From Gorsachius magnificus (taxonomy: Eukaryota; Chordata; Aves; Pelecaniformes; Ardeidae), in assembly GCA_034008185.1 (NCBI GenBank), contig CM067081.1, positions 11,097,821-11,161,820 of the forward strand: a stretch of 64,000 bases of DNA, read 5' to 3'. The first letter of the stretch is position 1, and each line of letters begins with the position of its first letter. The translations under genes were made by a program, and so were the position numbers. Below, one piece after another: positions 39,101-51,803 of the stretch. The notes beneath the pieces were generated by a model. That model was not told where the DNA came from. It did no database searches and saw nothing but the letters and a program-made list of their open reading frames with translations.

Positions 39101-39632
39101 TATCCATCTGTCTTCTCAGACTTCTTCCCAGATTGCTCAGGCAGTGCCATTTTCTCAGGTCACTTTGAATGTTGCTCCTGCATGGACCAAACACCATCAA
39201 GTTGAGGTAGAAACTGGAGGATCAGCAACTCTGCCTGACCTTTTTGACAACAAGCCTGGCGTGCCATGGGCAAGAACATGCCTCTGCCTCTGTGTGTGGT
39301 TGATAGCACTGTGCTGGTTAGGGGGACGTGTCCCTCAAGTGCTGCTCACCAGCCCTCCTGGCTTGCCTCACCCACCAGGTCCCGTGCTCTGTCTCTGCTC
39401 ATCCCTCCCCTGATTGTCCCTTCTTGTTCCATCCATGCCTGCCTTTTCAGCACTGACTGCCCTGCAGGAAGCAATCCTGCTGACACCACCTCTCTGTCAC
39501 TCAGTAAATCGTTTTGGGACAAACCTGGAGTTGGGCTTATCCCGAGGTCTGGTGTGGACCGAAATACTTTATTCCACAGTCCCTTTGTAAAATCCTTACT
39601 GGACTATCATTAATTTGACTTGGCATCTTGTA

Positions 39633-39695
39633 ATCATAGAACCATGGAATGGTTTGGGTTGGAAGGGACCTTTAAAGATCATCTAGTCCAACCCT
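39633..39695 (-). mobile_element. Short CR1 3'-end remnant
   Basis: The + strand reads AATCATAGAACCATGGAATGG followed by TTGGGTTGGAAGGGACCTTTAAAGATCATCTAGTCCAACC. This is the complement of the CR1 3' UTR and octamer tail. Only about 60 bp remain, so the element is an extremely 5'-truncated insertion, or one eroded by deletion. Confidence 0.85.
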
Positions 39696-42600
39696 CCAGT
39701 CTTTTCCCTGGTCTCCATTTCATGTTGTGTTTTTTGCATGGAGCTGTCAACTGGGAGGAAGCTTTTGTATATTCATCTCTTTTTCAGCCACCCTCCTTTT
39801 GCCCATATATAAAGGTCTGGACTGCTTGAGCTGCCCTACCTCTACACACAGAGTGTCTGAGGGAGATATATAGTGTTTGGTTCCTCTGAGAGTAACAGCT
39901 TACCCCAGTCCTTACACCTACATACCTATTATGGCCCTGGAAACAGTAGTTGTAAATCTCATAGACTTCTTTCTTACTATAAACTAGATGCAAATAGTTT
40001 ATACAAGCCTGTGCAAGCTGTCAGAAGGAGTATGTGCAGTATCCCGAACACAGAGCAGACCGGCGGCACCAGCCAGCAGCACCTGGGACTAGTGGGAATG
40101 GGTTTGCAGGAAAACTACCAGGGAAGGGAGGGCAGGGTTGGAACTGAGCCTTGCATAGGAAAGGTGGAAGGTGCTTTTTCAGCTGCAGGGACACCACATT
40201 CACCATTGGTGCTGCGCTGCAGCTCTTGTAGTGCTTATTCCAGTGGGCATTCTAAAAAAAATAGGGATTGGATTGCTCTAGGGTAATACTTGCATTATAG
40301 TAGTAGTAGTAGTAGTAGTAATAATAATAATAATAATAATAATGCTCTAATACTTGCATTATAGTAAGGGTAAGGTTTGCAAAGAGCCCAGCTGAATCCC
40401 TGCTGAGGTCCCAATGTGTGCGGCTGGAAGGTGCTGCATGGCAGGGTGTGCTCCTGCCTGCCGGTCCTCGGCAGCCCTCCGTGTGCGTGAGCAAAGCCCT
40501 TGCCCCTGAGGTTCAGAGGTGCAGCGTGGTAAAGACCTCGCTGTTTGGGGGGATCCAAATTAACCTGTGGTGAAGGGGGAGCCAGGGAAAGACCAGCAGT
40601 GGCAGGAGTGGGACTCACCAGTCCTAGATTTTTTACATTGACATCGTACCTAGAAGGAGCTTTCAAACCAGGGCTGCTTGGATGGGGGTCAGAGTAGATT
40701 TATGAGATAAACTTAAGGGAAGGGAAAAAAAAAAAAAGCCAAATAAGGAAGAAATAATGTCTTTATATATGTGTTTCATAAGGGAGCATGTAGCCCCCGT
40801 GAAAGTAACTGGCTCATTTTGAAACTGCCCCAAAGCTTCCTCATTTTACAGTGATTAAGAAGCAGGAGCCTGGGGGGATTGGAGATACACAAAGCATGAA
40901 AACTGGATATCAGCCTTTGTTTCCCCGGGGGCAGACCACCAAGGGACAAGCTCAAATCCCTTGTAAGGTGGCTCCCAGGAACTCCCTTTCGACAGATCTC
41001 GCATGGCGGCAAATTATTCTTCCCCTCTTACCCCCTCCCTCCCTCCCGCTACCACTTCCCCAAGCCACGTTTCATCCTGGAGGGGGAAGGGAGAGTCCAA
41101 CAGACCCTTTGCACCCGCTCTCCGGGAAGACAAATGATGCCTGGCTCCTGCTCACAAGTGGAAGCATTTGCTGATGAACTGATACTTGGCAAAAATTGGT
41201 GTTGTATGGAAAAATCCCCAGCACCTGCTAGCAAAACAAAGTTATTCATAACATACGGCTGGGTGGCTAAATCTTCACTTCCTAGGGATGGCCTGGAATT
41301 ACACTTGCTACATGCTGAGCGGCCTTTCTCCCATGTGAAATTATATGCAGGCAGCAGGAGGATTTGCAGCTCTAAGGAAGGGTAGGATTTATAGTGCTGT
41401 CTCTTGCAAGGGCTTACTCTGCAGAAATGGTCATTTTGTCTTCATCTTCTCTTTTTGGGATAAACACATCATGGTATAATCATATATATGGAAAATCATA
41501 TCTTTGTGCTCATGGGGGAGCAGGTAGCCCCATTAATACATCCCCTGTTGTAAATCTATTGGTGTCGGTCAGTTTTTTTTTCCCTCCTGCCTAGAGTTGA
41601 ACTCACATTTTTAATTCATTTCTGTATGGCACAAATTATAAATTCTTATTCTATATTCTGATTTCTTTTCCTGGCCAGGAAATTTTTAGTCTTTCCTAGC
41701 TGGGTAAATTATTGTGGGGTGTAGCTCAAGGAAGATGTCTGGCTAGAGGAAGTGCTGTTTGAATGTGCTTTTTTCCCCTGTTCTCATTTGACAATGTGCT
41801 AATGATACTGCCTGCATAATGAGGGGAGTGTATAAAATCGATGGCTCACTCTCGTATGTGCCAGGGTTTTGCTGGTAGAATGATGCCTTGGTCTTTAAAC
41901 TCCTAGATCGATGTCTTACATGTGCCTTAAATATGAATTTCCATGAGTTTGGAAGAGTTTTCCATGGTTCCACGCTATGGAAGAGCCTCCTTCCAGGAGA
42001 GGGCACTGACGTACATGGCCTTCCACCTCCTTGTTACAATATCAACAACAGATAGTGAAAAACATCTTTTCCTATCATTGATGCATCTTGGCATAAGCCT
42101 TGAATAGGTAACAACTACAAACCAATCAAGATGCTTTGTAACCTTCACTGTACCCTTTCTGAAGGTCCTTCTGGCCTGGTCATGTAGAAGTTTCTGTGTA
42201 GGCAGATTGCTGTTGTTGGTAGAAAACAGCACTGAGAATAAGAGGCTCCATTCAGGTGGATGCATTTGCCTGTGTGACAGGCTTGTAGGTTTGATGTTTT
42301 GATTATTAGACCATGAGAATAGATAGGCTACTGCTGATGTTGACGTTTGAGTGAAAGGAAGGAGTTACTTGTAAGATTTGAGTTCACTTCCAACAAAATC
42401 AAAGGTTTCTGTTCCTGCTTCAGATACATCTCTTCACTACATACTGTTTAGACTTCATGTACATGTGAAGTTAATGTTCTCCCGCCCCTTAAAAAGACCT
42501 TTATATTTTCAAATATACCTTTTTGATGTAAAGCTGCTTATTTTCTAGATTTTAAATAGCTACCCCTTGAAAGAGCATTGTGACTCCTGAGAAAGGAGTA

Positions 42601-43284
42601 ATATTTCCAAGTTTTAGTATTTTTCCATACCATGAGGTCACCACTCCTGTTGTATGTGAGAAGGCACCCTCCATTTCCCAACTTCTCCAGGAAAAATACA
42701 AATCAAGGTAAAAATCTTCAAGCCAAGGTTTCTTGACCCTTTGTTCCCATGCACACAGGTGCATAAATACCTTGACTCTCAGAAATTTGCCATCTGAAGT
42801 AGAGAAACTTTTTTTTTTCTCCTCCTAGCCTAGAGGACCCTATAGGTAAGAATTTCATTGCGTTGTGGTGAAGATGGAAGTTGAAGCACAGATTGGTTTC
42901 TTCTCTCATCTCTTTCAAAGGACCTGTAGAAAGTCTTAAATAGTTGTATTGTATTAGCTAGCCACATTGCCTAAGTTAATTTAAGGAAAAATCTTTACCT
43001 CATATAGTGTAATTAGGCTTGGAGGACAAGCAGGGAGAGAGGAGAAGGCTCTTTTTTTTAACCTATTGTGGCCTGCTAAAACCCTGTTCATTCTGCCTGC
43101 TGAAGACGTTTATCTGCTATATTCCTTATATACTCTAAAAGTGCTTTTGGCACTTGTTTAGTATTTTCAGAGTTTACCCAAGAGGTATATGCATTGTTTC
43201 CTTTTCCAAGTATTTTATAGTATGGAGATCTTTAGGATTAGAAGAATTAGCCTTGGCAGAGTGAATCAAACAAAGCTAGTAAGT
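39696..43284. other. Probable intron DNA with microsatellite
   Basis: No gene was recognised. It includes the TAG/TAA array at 40298-40343, a CCCT-rich stretch at 41032-41048, and AT-rich unique sequence up to the compound CR1. Confidence 0.45.
40284..40366. repeat. (TAG)n(TAA)n array between 19-bp direct repeats
   Basis: A (TAG)7-8 stretch runs directly into about seven TAA units (40298-40343). The 19-mer TAATACTTGCATTATAGTA occurs immediately on both sides, at 40284-40302 and 40348-40366. Each copy is preceded by GCTCTA, directly in the second and with three extra G in the first. The arrangement suggests a tandem duplication of about 64 bp whose junction nucleated the microsatellite. Confidence 0.9.
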
Positions 43285-45290
43285 CAGCTTCATCGAGAAC
43301 CCAACTTCAGTGCCTCTATGCAAACACATGTAGCATGGGGAATAAATAAGGAGTTAGAGATGTGCACACCTGCAGGGCTATGATCTTATTGGCATCACAG
43401 AGATGTGGTGGGATGGCTCCTCTATGACTGGAGTGTTGGAATGGAAGGATACAGGCTCTTCAGGAAGGACAGGCAGGGGAGGCAAGGAGGGGGTGTCACA
43501 CACTATGTCAATGACCAGCTGGAGTGCATGGAGCTCCGCCTGGGGATGGATGAGGAGCCAACCAAGAGCTTACAGGTCAGGATTAAAGGGAGGGCAGGGA
43601 CAGGTGACATTATAGTGGGGGTCTGCTACAGGCCACCCGACCAGGAAGACCAAGCGGATGAGGCCCTCTATAGACAGATAGGAGCGGTCTCTTGTTCACA
43701 AGCCCTGGTCCTCATGGGGGTCTTCAACCACCCTGATATCTGGTGGAGGGACAATACAGCAGGGCATAAGCAATCCAGGAGGTTCCTGGATTGCGTTGAT
43801 GATAACTTCCTTCTCCAAGTGACAGAGGAGTCAATGAGGAGAGGTGCTGTGCTGGACCTTGTTCTCACCAACAAGGAGGGGCTGGTGGGGAATGTGAAGC
43901 TCAAGGGAAGATTTGGCTGCAGTGACCATGAAACAGGGGAGTTCAAGATCCTCAGGGCACCAAGGAGGGAACACAGCAAACTCACTACCCTGGACTTCAG
44001 GAGAGCAGACTTTGGCCTCTTCAGGGATCTGCTTGGTAGCGTACCATGGGATAAAGCCCTGGTGGGAAGAGGAGCCCAAGAAAGCTGGTTAATATACAAG
44101 TATCATGTCCTCCAAGCTCAGAAGTGGTGCGTCCCAACAAAGAGGAAGTCAAAAACACCAAGAGTCCTGCATGGAGGAAAAAGGAACTCCTGGACAAACT
44201 CAAACTCAAAAAGGAAGCCTACGGAGAGTGGAAGCAAGGACAGGTAGCCTGGGAGGAATACAGAGAAGTTGTCCAAGCTGCCAGGGATCAGATTAGGAAA
44301 GCTAAAGCCCCAATAGAACTGAACCTGGCCAGGCACATCAAGGGCAACAAGAAAAGTTTCTATAGGTATGTTGGTGATAAAAGGAAGACTAGGGAAAATG
44401 TGGGCCCTCTCTGGAAGGAGATGGGGGACCTGGTTACCCAGGATTTGGAGAAGGCTGAGCTGTTCAATGACTCTTTTGCCTCAGTCTTCACTGGAAAGTG
44501 CTCAAACCACACCACCCAAGTTGCAGAAGGCAAAGGCGGGGCCTGGGATAATGAAGAACTGCCCACTGTAAGAGAAGATCAGGCTTGAGACCATCTAAGG
44601 AACCTGAAGGTGCACAGGTCCATGAGATCTGATGAGATGCATCTGCGAGTCCTGAGGGAACTGGTGGATGAAGTTGCTAAACCTAGCATATCCATCATAT
44701 TTGAGAAGTAGTGGCAGTTTGGTGAAGTTCCCACTGACTGGAAAAGGAGAAACATAACCTCCACTTGTAAAAAGGAAAAAAAAGAAAGACCTGGGGAACT
44801 ACAGGCCAGTTGGTCTCACCTCTGTGCCCAGCAAGATCATGGATCAGATCCTTCTGGAAACTATGCTAAGGCATATGGAAAATAAAGAGGTGATTGGTGA
44901 CAGCCAGCATGGCTTCACTAAGGGCAAATCATGCCTGCCAAATTTGGTGGCCTTCTACGATGGGGTTACAGCATTGATGGATAAGGGAAGAGCAACTGAT
45001 ATCATTTACCTTGACTTGTGAAAAGCATTTGACACTGTCCCACGTGACATCGTTGTCTCTAAATTGGAGAGACATGGATTTGATGGATGGACCACTTGGT
45101 GGATAAGGAATTGGCTGGATAGTCACATGCAAAGAGTCGTGGTCAATGTCCGAGTGGAGACCAGTGATGAGTGGTGTACCTCAGGGGTTGGTAATTGGAC
45201 CGTCACTGTTTAACATCTTTGTCAGTGACATGGACAGTGGGATTGAGTGCACCCTCAGCAAGTTTTCCCACGACACCAAGCTATACACCG
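43285..45290 (+). mobile_element. Older CR1 LINE, 5' part (endonuclease and RT)
   Basis: This is the outer element of a nested pair. It starts near the conserved block coding for LYAN/SMGNK-type sequence just before the ORF2 endonuclease. YDLIGITEMWWDGS (about 43379-43420) and GYRLFRKDRQGR follow after a frameshift. The DNase-I-like endonuclease ends with GCSDHE (about 43916-43933). The linker domain reads [33 protein letters not shown] and [11 protein letters not shown]. The RT reads [25 protein letters not shown], then YLDL-stop-KAFDTVP. It breaks off at the RT active-site strand (FSHDTKLYT, 45263-45290). Decay is seen as several frameshifts and stops. The endonuclease MGDFN box reads MGVFN (about 43713-43727) and the RT FADD box reads FSHD. 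Confidence 0.93.
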
Positions 45291-47171
45291 GTTGTGTAGG
45301 GATGGGGTCAGGAAGGCCAAAGTGCAGCTGGAGCTGAACTTGGCAAGGGATGCAAAGAATAACAAGAAGAGTTTCTAAAGGTATGTCAGCCAGAAAAGGA
45401 TGGTTAAAGAAAGCATACCCCCGCTGATGAGTGAGACTGGCAAGCTGGTAACAGCAGATAAGGAGAAGGCTGAGGTGCTCAACACCTTTTTTGCCTCAGT
45501 CTTCACTGGCAACCTCTCTCCTCACCCCTCCTGAGTCGATGGATGGCATGAGGGGGACCAGGAGGGTAAAACCCCTCCCACTGTAAGAGAAGATCAGGTT
45601 CATGACCACCTGAGGAACCTGAACGCACATAAGTCCATGGGACCTGATGAGATGCATCCCAGAGTCCTGAGGGAAATGGCCGATGTAGTCGCCAAGCCAC
45701 TCTCCATGATATTTGAAAAGTCATGGCAGTCAGGTGAAGTCCCTGGTGACTGGAAGAAGGGAAACATTGTGCCCATTTTCAAAAAGGGTAGAAAGGAAGA
45801 CCCTGGGAACTACCGACCTGTCAGCCTCACCTCTGTGCCTGAGAAGATCATGGAACAGATCCTCCTAGAAGCTATGCTAAGGCACACAGAGGCCGGGGAG
45901 GTGATTTGAGATAGCCAGCATGGCTTCACCAAGGGCAAGTCCTGCCTGACAAACCTAGTGTCTTTCTATGATGGTGTGACAGCATCAGTGGACAAGGGAA
46001 AACCAATGGATGTCATCAATCTGGACTTCTGCAAAGCCTTTGACACGGTCCCCCACAACATCCTTCTCTCTAAATTGGAGAGCTATGGATTTGATGGGTG
46101 GACTGTTCGGTGGATAAGGAGTTGGTTGGATGGTCGCATCCAGAGGGTAGTGGTCAATGGCTCGATGTCCGGATGGAGACCGGTGACAAGTGGTGTCCCT
46201 CAGGGGTCCGTACTGGGACCAGAGCTGTTTAATGTTTTCATCAAATGACAGTGAGATCAAGTGCACCCTCAGCAAGTTTGCAGATAACACCAAGCTGAGT
46301 GGTGTGGTTGATACGGCAGAAGGACGGGATGTCATCCAGAGAGACCTGGACAGGCTGGAGAGGTGGGCCTGTGTGAACCTCATGAGGTTCAACAAGGCCA
46401 AGTGCAAGGTCCTGCACCTGGGTCGGGGTAACCCCCAGTATCAATACAGGCTGGGGGAAGAAAGGATCGAGAGCAGCCCTGCCAAGAGGGACTTGGGGGT
46501 GCTGGTGGATGAAAAGCTGGACATGAGCTGGCAATGTGCACTGACAGCCCAGAAGGCCAACCGTACTCTGGGCTGCATCAGGAGAAGCATGGCCAGCAGG
46601 TCGAGGGAGGTGATTCTGCCCCTCTGCTCTGCTCTGATGAGACCTCACCTGGAGCACTGCATCCAGCTCTGGGGTCTTCAGCACAAGAAGGATATGGAAC
46701 TGTTGGAGCGGGTCCAGAGGAGGGCTACTAAAATGATCCGAGGGCTGGAGCCCCTCTCCTATGAGGACAGGCTGAGGGAGTTGGGCTTGTTCAGCCTGGA
46801 GAAGAGAAGGCTGTGGGGAGACCTGATTACGGCCTTTCAGTATCTAAAGGGGGCCTATAGGAAAGACAGGGAAAATCTTTTTAGTAGGGCCAGCTGTGAC
46901 AGGACAAGGGGTGATGGTTTTAAACTAAACCAGGGTAGGTTTAGACTGGATATAAGGAAGAAATTCTTTCCAACGAGGGTGGTGAAACACTGGAACGGGT
47001 TGCCCAGAGAGGTGGTGGAGGCCCCATCCCTGGAAGCATTCAAGGCCAGGCTGGACGGGGCTCTGAGCAACCTGATCTAGTTAGTGGTGTCCCTGCTGAC
47101 TGCAGGGGGTTTGGACTAGATGACCTCTAGGTGTCCCTTCTAACCCAAAACATTCTATGATTCTATGATTC
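45285..47171 (+). mobile_element. Younger CR1 LINE nested in the older one
   Basis: This starts in the ORF2 linker region (AELGKG/NKK-type, about 45295-45380). It covers the RT, with [79 protein letters not shown] and KFADNTKLS, and then the whole C-terminal region to [13 protein letters not shown] (frame end 47080). A short 3' UTR (GGGTTTGGACTAGATGACCT) and ATTCTATG repeats end near 47171. The reading frame is broken early by several stops, a TGA after HTEAGEVI (45907-45909) and a frameshift near 46245. The RT catalytic FADD box reads FADN (46277-46288). It is 5'-truncated with no endonuclease, but it is much better preserved than its host element. Confidence 0.93.
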
Positions 47172-47575
47172 GATGTGGTGCGGTTGACATGCTGGAGGGT
47201 AGGGGTGTCATCCAGAGGGACCTTGACAGGCTTGAGAGGTGGGCCTGTGCAAACCTCATGCAACAAGGCCAAGTGCAGGGTCATGCACATGGGTCAGGGC
47301 AATCCCAAGGCCAAATACAGGCTGGGTAGAGAATGGATTTAGAGCAGCCCTGAGGAGAAGGACTTGGGAATGTTGGTTGATGAGAAGCTCAACGTGACCC
47401 AGCAATGTGAGCTCTGTATCCTGGGCTGCATCAAATGAAGCATGGCCAGCAGGTGGAGGGAGGTGGTTCTGCCCCTCTACTCTGCTCTTGTGAGACACCA
47501 CCAGAGGAGGGCCACAAAGATGATCAGAGTGTTGGAACACCTTTCCTATGACAACAGGCTGAGAGAGTTTATTTT
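47172..47575 (+). mobile_element. Older CR1 LINE, 3' continuation
   Basis: Immediately after the octamer tail of the nested copy, sequence resumes at the point where the outer element stopped: GTGGTGCGGTTGACATGCTG, the block following the RT FADD/TKLSG site. It runs through [19 protein letters not shown] and [10 protein letters not shown] to RATKMIRVLEHLSYDNRLRE and then stops at about 47575. Small internal deletions are visible, for example near 47262 and 47493. The expected [12 protein letters not shown] and 3' UTR blocks are missing, so the outer copy has lost its own 3' end. Confidence 0.88.
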
Positions 47576-50500
47576 AAAGAGTATTAAAAATCAAGACGCA
47601 CCATTCTGTTTCTCCATTCCTTCCTTCCCACTTCAAGGCCAGCATATTTAATGTGACCTAGAGTGGGAAGATGCTGGACTCCTTCGTGTTATCTTGTCAC
47701 CTCCTTGGGTAGTTAGAAGGAGCCTTTTTTCTTTCAGACTGCTCTTGTTAGAGCTGTTCCTTTTCTTCAGATTTACTGTGTTGAGCAGTACTAGGGCGTT
47801 TTTTTTTCTGAGTAGCTCTTGCCCAAAAATTTCAAAATCAAGCAAAAGTAATCACAACCTTTCTCTTCACTTGAAACCATAACATTTTTTTGACAAGAAG
47901 TGCCTTTAAAGAAATGCCTCTTAATTTACAGTGGGTCGCTTTGTACTTTGTTTCTGTAACCTATCGCATTACATTTCCTGCGTGTTGCGTATGTATGTAT
48001 TATGAGCTCTTAAAAACAAATATCCCAGAAGAAAGGAATTCAGTAAATGAATAAAACATTCTTGGGTAGCCCAAGTAGCAGTTTAATAGCTCATCCATTG
48101 GGACTTTCAAATAATATAATGATGATGGCCATATAAATGTATGGATAGTTGAATAAGTTCAATGAGGAGCTTGTTACAACTCTGCATACCACATCTGAAA
48201 TGAAATCAAACTCTGAAAGTGCCGCCTGATGTGAAGGTCCAATTTTTCCAGTGCCAACCCTGAAATTATACCTAAAAATACACAAACTATGTGTTTGTGT
48301 ATACATATTTATACATAACTAAAACATGCATTCACAAAACCACACACACATACACATACATTGTTTCTAGGTGGAATTTAGTGTTTCAGGACTGATCTTG
48401 ATTGCACTGAACCACTAAAACTTCGTAGACTATTGACATGACTGAATTCACAGCAGTGTGTTTGAGATTAGGTCTTAGCCCTGGGTTTCTCTAAAAATAA
48501 ATGGATAAATGGAACAGGATCTTAAGGTTGTCATGTTATATTGCCTGGGATATACACAACTTTTTCATTAGGTTTACCTAATCACGTAGTTTTTTAAATA
48601 TCTACTTTGACGCCTGTCTTCCACGGCGGAGTCTGTAACCTTGGGTATGGGTAAGCTGAAGGTAAAGTTTTAAATTATTTTTGCTTGTAGCAATGAATTT
48701 CTCAGGAAAACTGATTTCTGATTACGGTGGACCTGGAAACTTGATGTTGATGGCCATGAATGATGGAGAGAAGCCAGCTCAGGCTCAACTATGGTGCGGA
48801 CAGGAGAAACTAGACCACCAAATGAGGTGTAAATAAGTTAATACGATTAATTTCATGTCTCCAAAGATGCCTATTTCTGAGAAGCTGCTGAGCTGTTGTG
48901 AAATATGGTCTGGGTGCTCATGTGAAACATAGCATCAGTCTCCATTGTAAGCCAGCAAAAATTCACTCTTGGCAGTGGGGAGAGGCTGGTATTGCAGTAT
49001 AGAGGGAGGATGCTGAAGTGCTCTTGGTAAAAGGCAGCAACACAGTGATTTGTCTGTTGAGTATTTTCACAATGCCACATCACAGAAGAGGCACAGCCCT
49101 TTATTTTATTATGAGCTGGGTCTCTCTTCTTAGAATTTCTCATTCCCCTTGGCTGGCTTCTCCTCAGCAGCATACCATATATTGGTTGCATTTTCTACTT
49201 GAGAGCATCGTCTCCCACGCTAGACTGAAGCAGCAGCTTTTAGTGGCGGTACTCAAAGTGATTCACGTAAAGCCCCATGAAAATAAGGGACTTCGATAGT
49301 TTCACACTGGTGGATTAAGTTGATGAATGTTTGCTGTGGTGAAAAATAACGTGCTGCTGCTCTGATCTTTTAGTTGAGTGAAATGGCAACAACAATAAAA
49401 AAAAACCCCTTTCCTAGCTGAAGTAGAAAAATTTCATCCTGGGTCTCCTGGGGATCAACCTGAGCATGGGGGTTGCACAGGGAGACCTGTTCTCTTATGT
49501 ACGCAAAGCATGTTGGAGAATTGTAGGTATTCAATGTATAAACTGTATGGGTTGAAATGTTAGTCGTAGGACTCGCATGGTATGTGCACGACAATGTAGT
49601 GGGCATATTCAGGAAAGGAAGTGCCACGTGTAGTTCTGTGGGGATTTGCCTGTTACTGGGGAATGCAGGTCCAGGAGGACCTGCTTTTTAATTTTAATTG
49701 CATTTTAATTTTCTTTTTAAAAAGTTTACTTATTTTGTTGGTATAATAGGAAAGAAAATTAGAAGGAAACAAGTTGAGGGGGGAGAGCTGCATGTGAAAA
49801 TAAATGTACTGAAAGATGAGTGCCTTGATAATTGATCAAATTGATTACTGTGTTAAGCAATGGGATATAAACTGTGGGATCAGGAAGTTAAGTATTTTCT
49901 GTGAACATTATAACATCAGTGCAATAAATTGATTGTCGTTGGTACTTAGAAGTGCAATAGTCATTCAGTTATATTGGAAGTGATAACTAACATGGATTCA
50001 TATTCCAAAACTTGCATGCAATTTATAAATCTCCTAGGGGATTTTGAAATCATGTTGGAAATTTAAATTAACCCCTGTCACTATCGACAACTTTTCCTAT
50101 CCTTTCCCACTTTGTATTCTAGCTTGGAGAAAACTACATTTTCAAGCAGCTTTTAAATGACAATGAGAACAATGTATGTGTGCAGTGGGTCTTTCAATAA
50201 TTGCCTTTTAAAATTGATTTTTATGATTTTCATGAGTAGCAGCGAATGTACTCTGTAACAAAGAAGCTTATTCACACTGTCTCACTGTAAGCACTTGCCT
50301 GGTTTCCTCAGGCTCCTTTCCTCTCCTTTCAGTGGGAAGCAATAAGCAGGAGCCTGGCTCACAGCCTCTGCAGCACCCTGCAGCAGCCTTCAGCCGGTGT
50401 CTCCGCTTACCTTGTCTCCATTTAACCTCACAGTTTACATCCCTGAAGCGAGGCACTGGGGCTGTTCCACAGCAGGACCTCCATACAGGAGGAAGTCCAA

Positions 50501-51803
50501 ATCTTCCCCAAATGGCTGCTTATTAATTGCATTTTAATACTTAAGTTTATAATGAGCTTTTTAAAATCAATGCAAAGGCTCTCACTGCTTTGAGGTGGCT
50601 GGAGTGGGACAGACTCTTGGCGATGGAGCTGTGTGCCTTATTTGTAGCAAAATTCTGCTTGGAATTGCCAAATTGAAATGTGGTGCAAGCTCAAATTCAC
50701 TCCATCTGAGCAAGGATATCTTTATGCTCTTGCTGGTTGTCCCATTGGCAGCAGAACAGGCAGTAGATTGGAGGGGGTCTTCACCCTTCTTAGGTTGAGA
50801 TGGCAGTAGTACACAACAAATGGAGCATTTGTTGGACATACATACAGAAAAAAAATGTTCTTCTGTGTCCTCATTTAGAGTATGTTACCCCAGTGTATTT
50901 GTTGGAAAGGGGTGACCATAATTACAGTTGCACTGTGGTACATGTGCAAGAGTAGAGTGAAGTCCTGTGAGATATCTCAGCTGTGCTGCTTCCAAACCTG
51001 AGTCTTCACCTGTGAGCTTTACCGAGCGGTGTTATTTTCTTCATTGTATTTTGTCTGTTTCAGTGTCTGGGCATGTGTATGCATATATATATGTATGCAA
51101 TTGCATTTAATTTGCTAGAATTCTTCCTTAATTTTTATTTTTCGGAAGGTATCTGTAATTAAAGTAATGGCTGGGTAGTGATTTTTGTGTACTACTTGTT
51201 CTTGGTGGCATAAATTTCATCAACCGTGTGATCTTTCTTAACTGTCCATAAAAAAACTGATAACATTTGCCTATCACAGTGCTACATATATAATGAAAAT
51301 CCTATCTCCTTTCCAAACATTGCGACTAAAAATGAGTTTTCCAATATGCTCTGAAAACAAACAAGTTTAGGCTTAGTTGGAGCTACTGGTAAATAAAACC
51401 AGTAATTTCTGTATATGGTTCATCCTCTTATATAAACTTATTCAAATGTGTGTGTCTGGTTTTAGGTTTTTTCACTGTGATTATTATTCTGGACTATGTG
51501 CATGTGTGTATAGGGTCTTTTAGGGGGGATTTATGTTTAAAAAGTGTATAAACAGATATATGTATGTGCATGTATATTTTACACACTCACACACACGTAA
51601 AAATATAATCCCAAACTAGTGCTTTTGTGCATGTATGTGTGTATATAGTGTTCTCCCTTTCTGTTTTGTTAAATACACAGTGACTAGTTACTGCATATAT
51701 TTTATCTTTAATTAGAAATGTAATAAGTCATTTTGACATGACACTTCACGGTACAGTTTTTATCTTTTCATCAACTATTTCCTGTTTTCTTTCTCTGTCA
51801 CAG
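47576..51803. other. Intron DNA directly upstream of FAT3 coding exon
   Basis: No gene was recognised. Seen: a CA-rich tract 48339-48361, and alternating TG/TA/CA-rich stretches at 51065-51100 and 51540-51600. A textbook intron end is present: the pyrimidine tract 51779-51798, then CAG at 51801-51803. Confidence 0.7.

Larger units (their letters stand above)
32976..39632. other. Probable intron DNA with local repeats
   Basis: No gene was recognised. Seen: A-rich zone 34254-34306, a CpG-dense block at 34439-34661 ending in a 19-A run, and a 55-bp tandem duplication at 36064-36173. The rest is unremarkable unique sequence. Confidence 0.45.

Noticed and set aside
41743..42265. Minus-strand frames that might be an ancient LINE
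   Set aside because: A faint similarity of one peptide string only. No RT or 3' UTR motif can be followed.
51540..51600. TG/TA/CA-rich stretch as a microsatellite or Z-DNA element
   Set aside because: The units are too imperfect to call a defined array, and no function can be supported.
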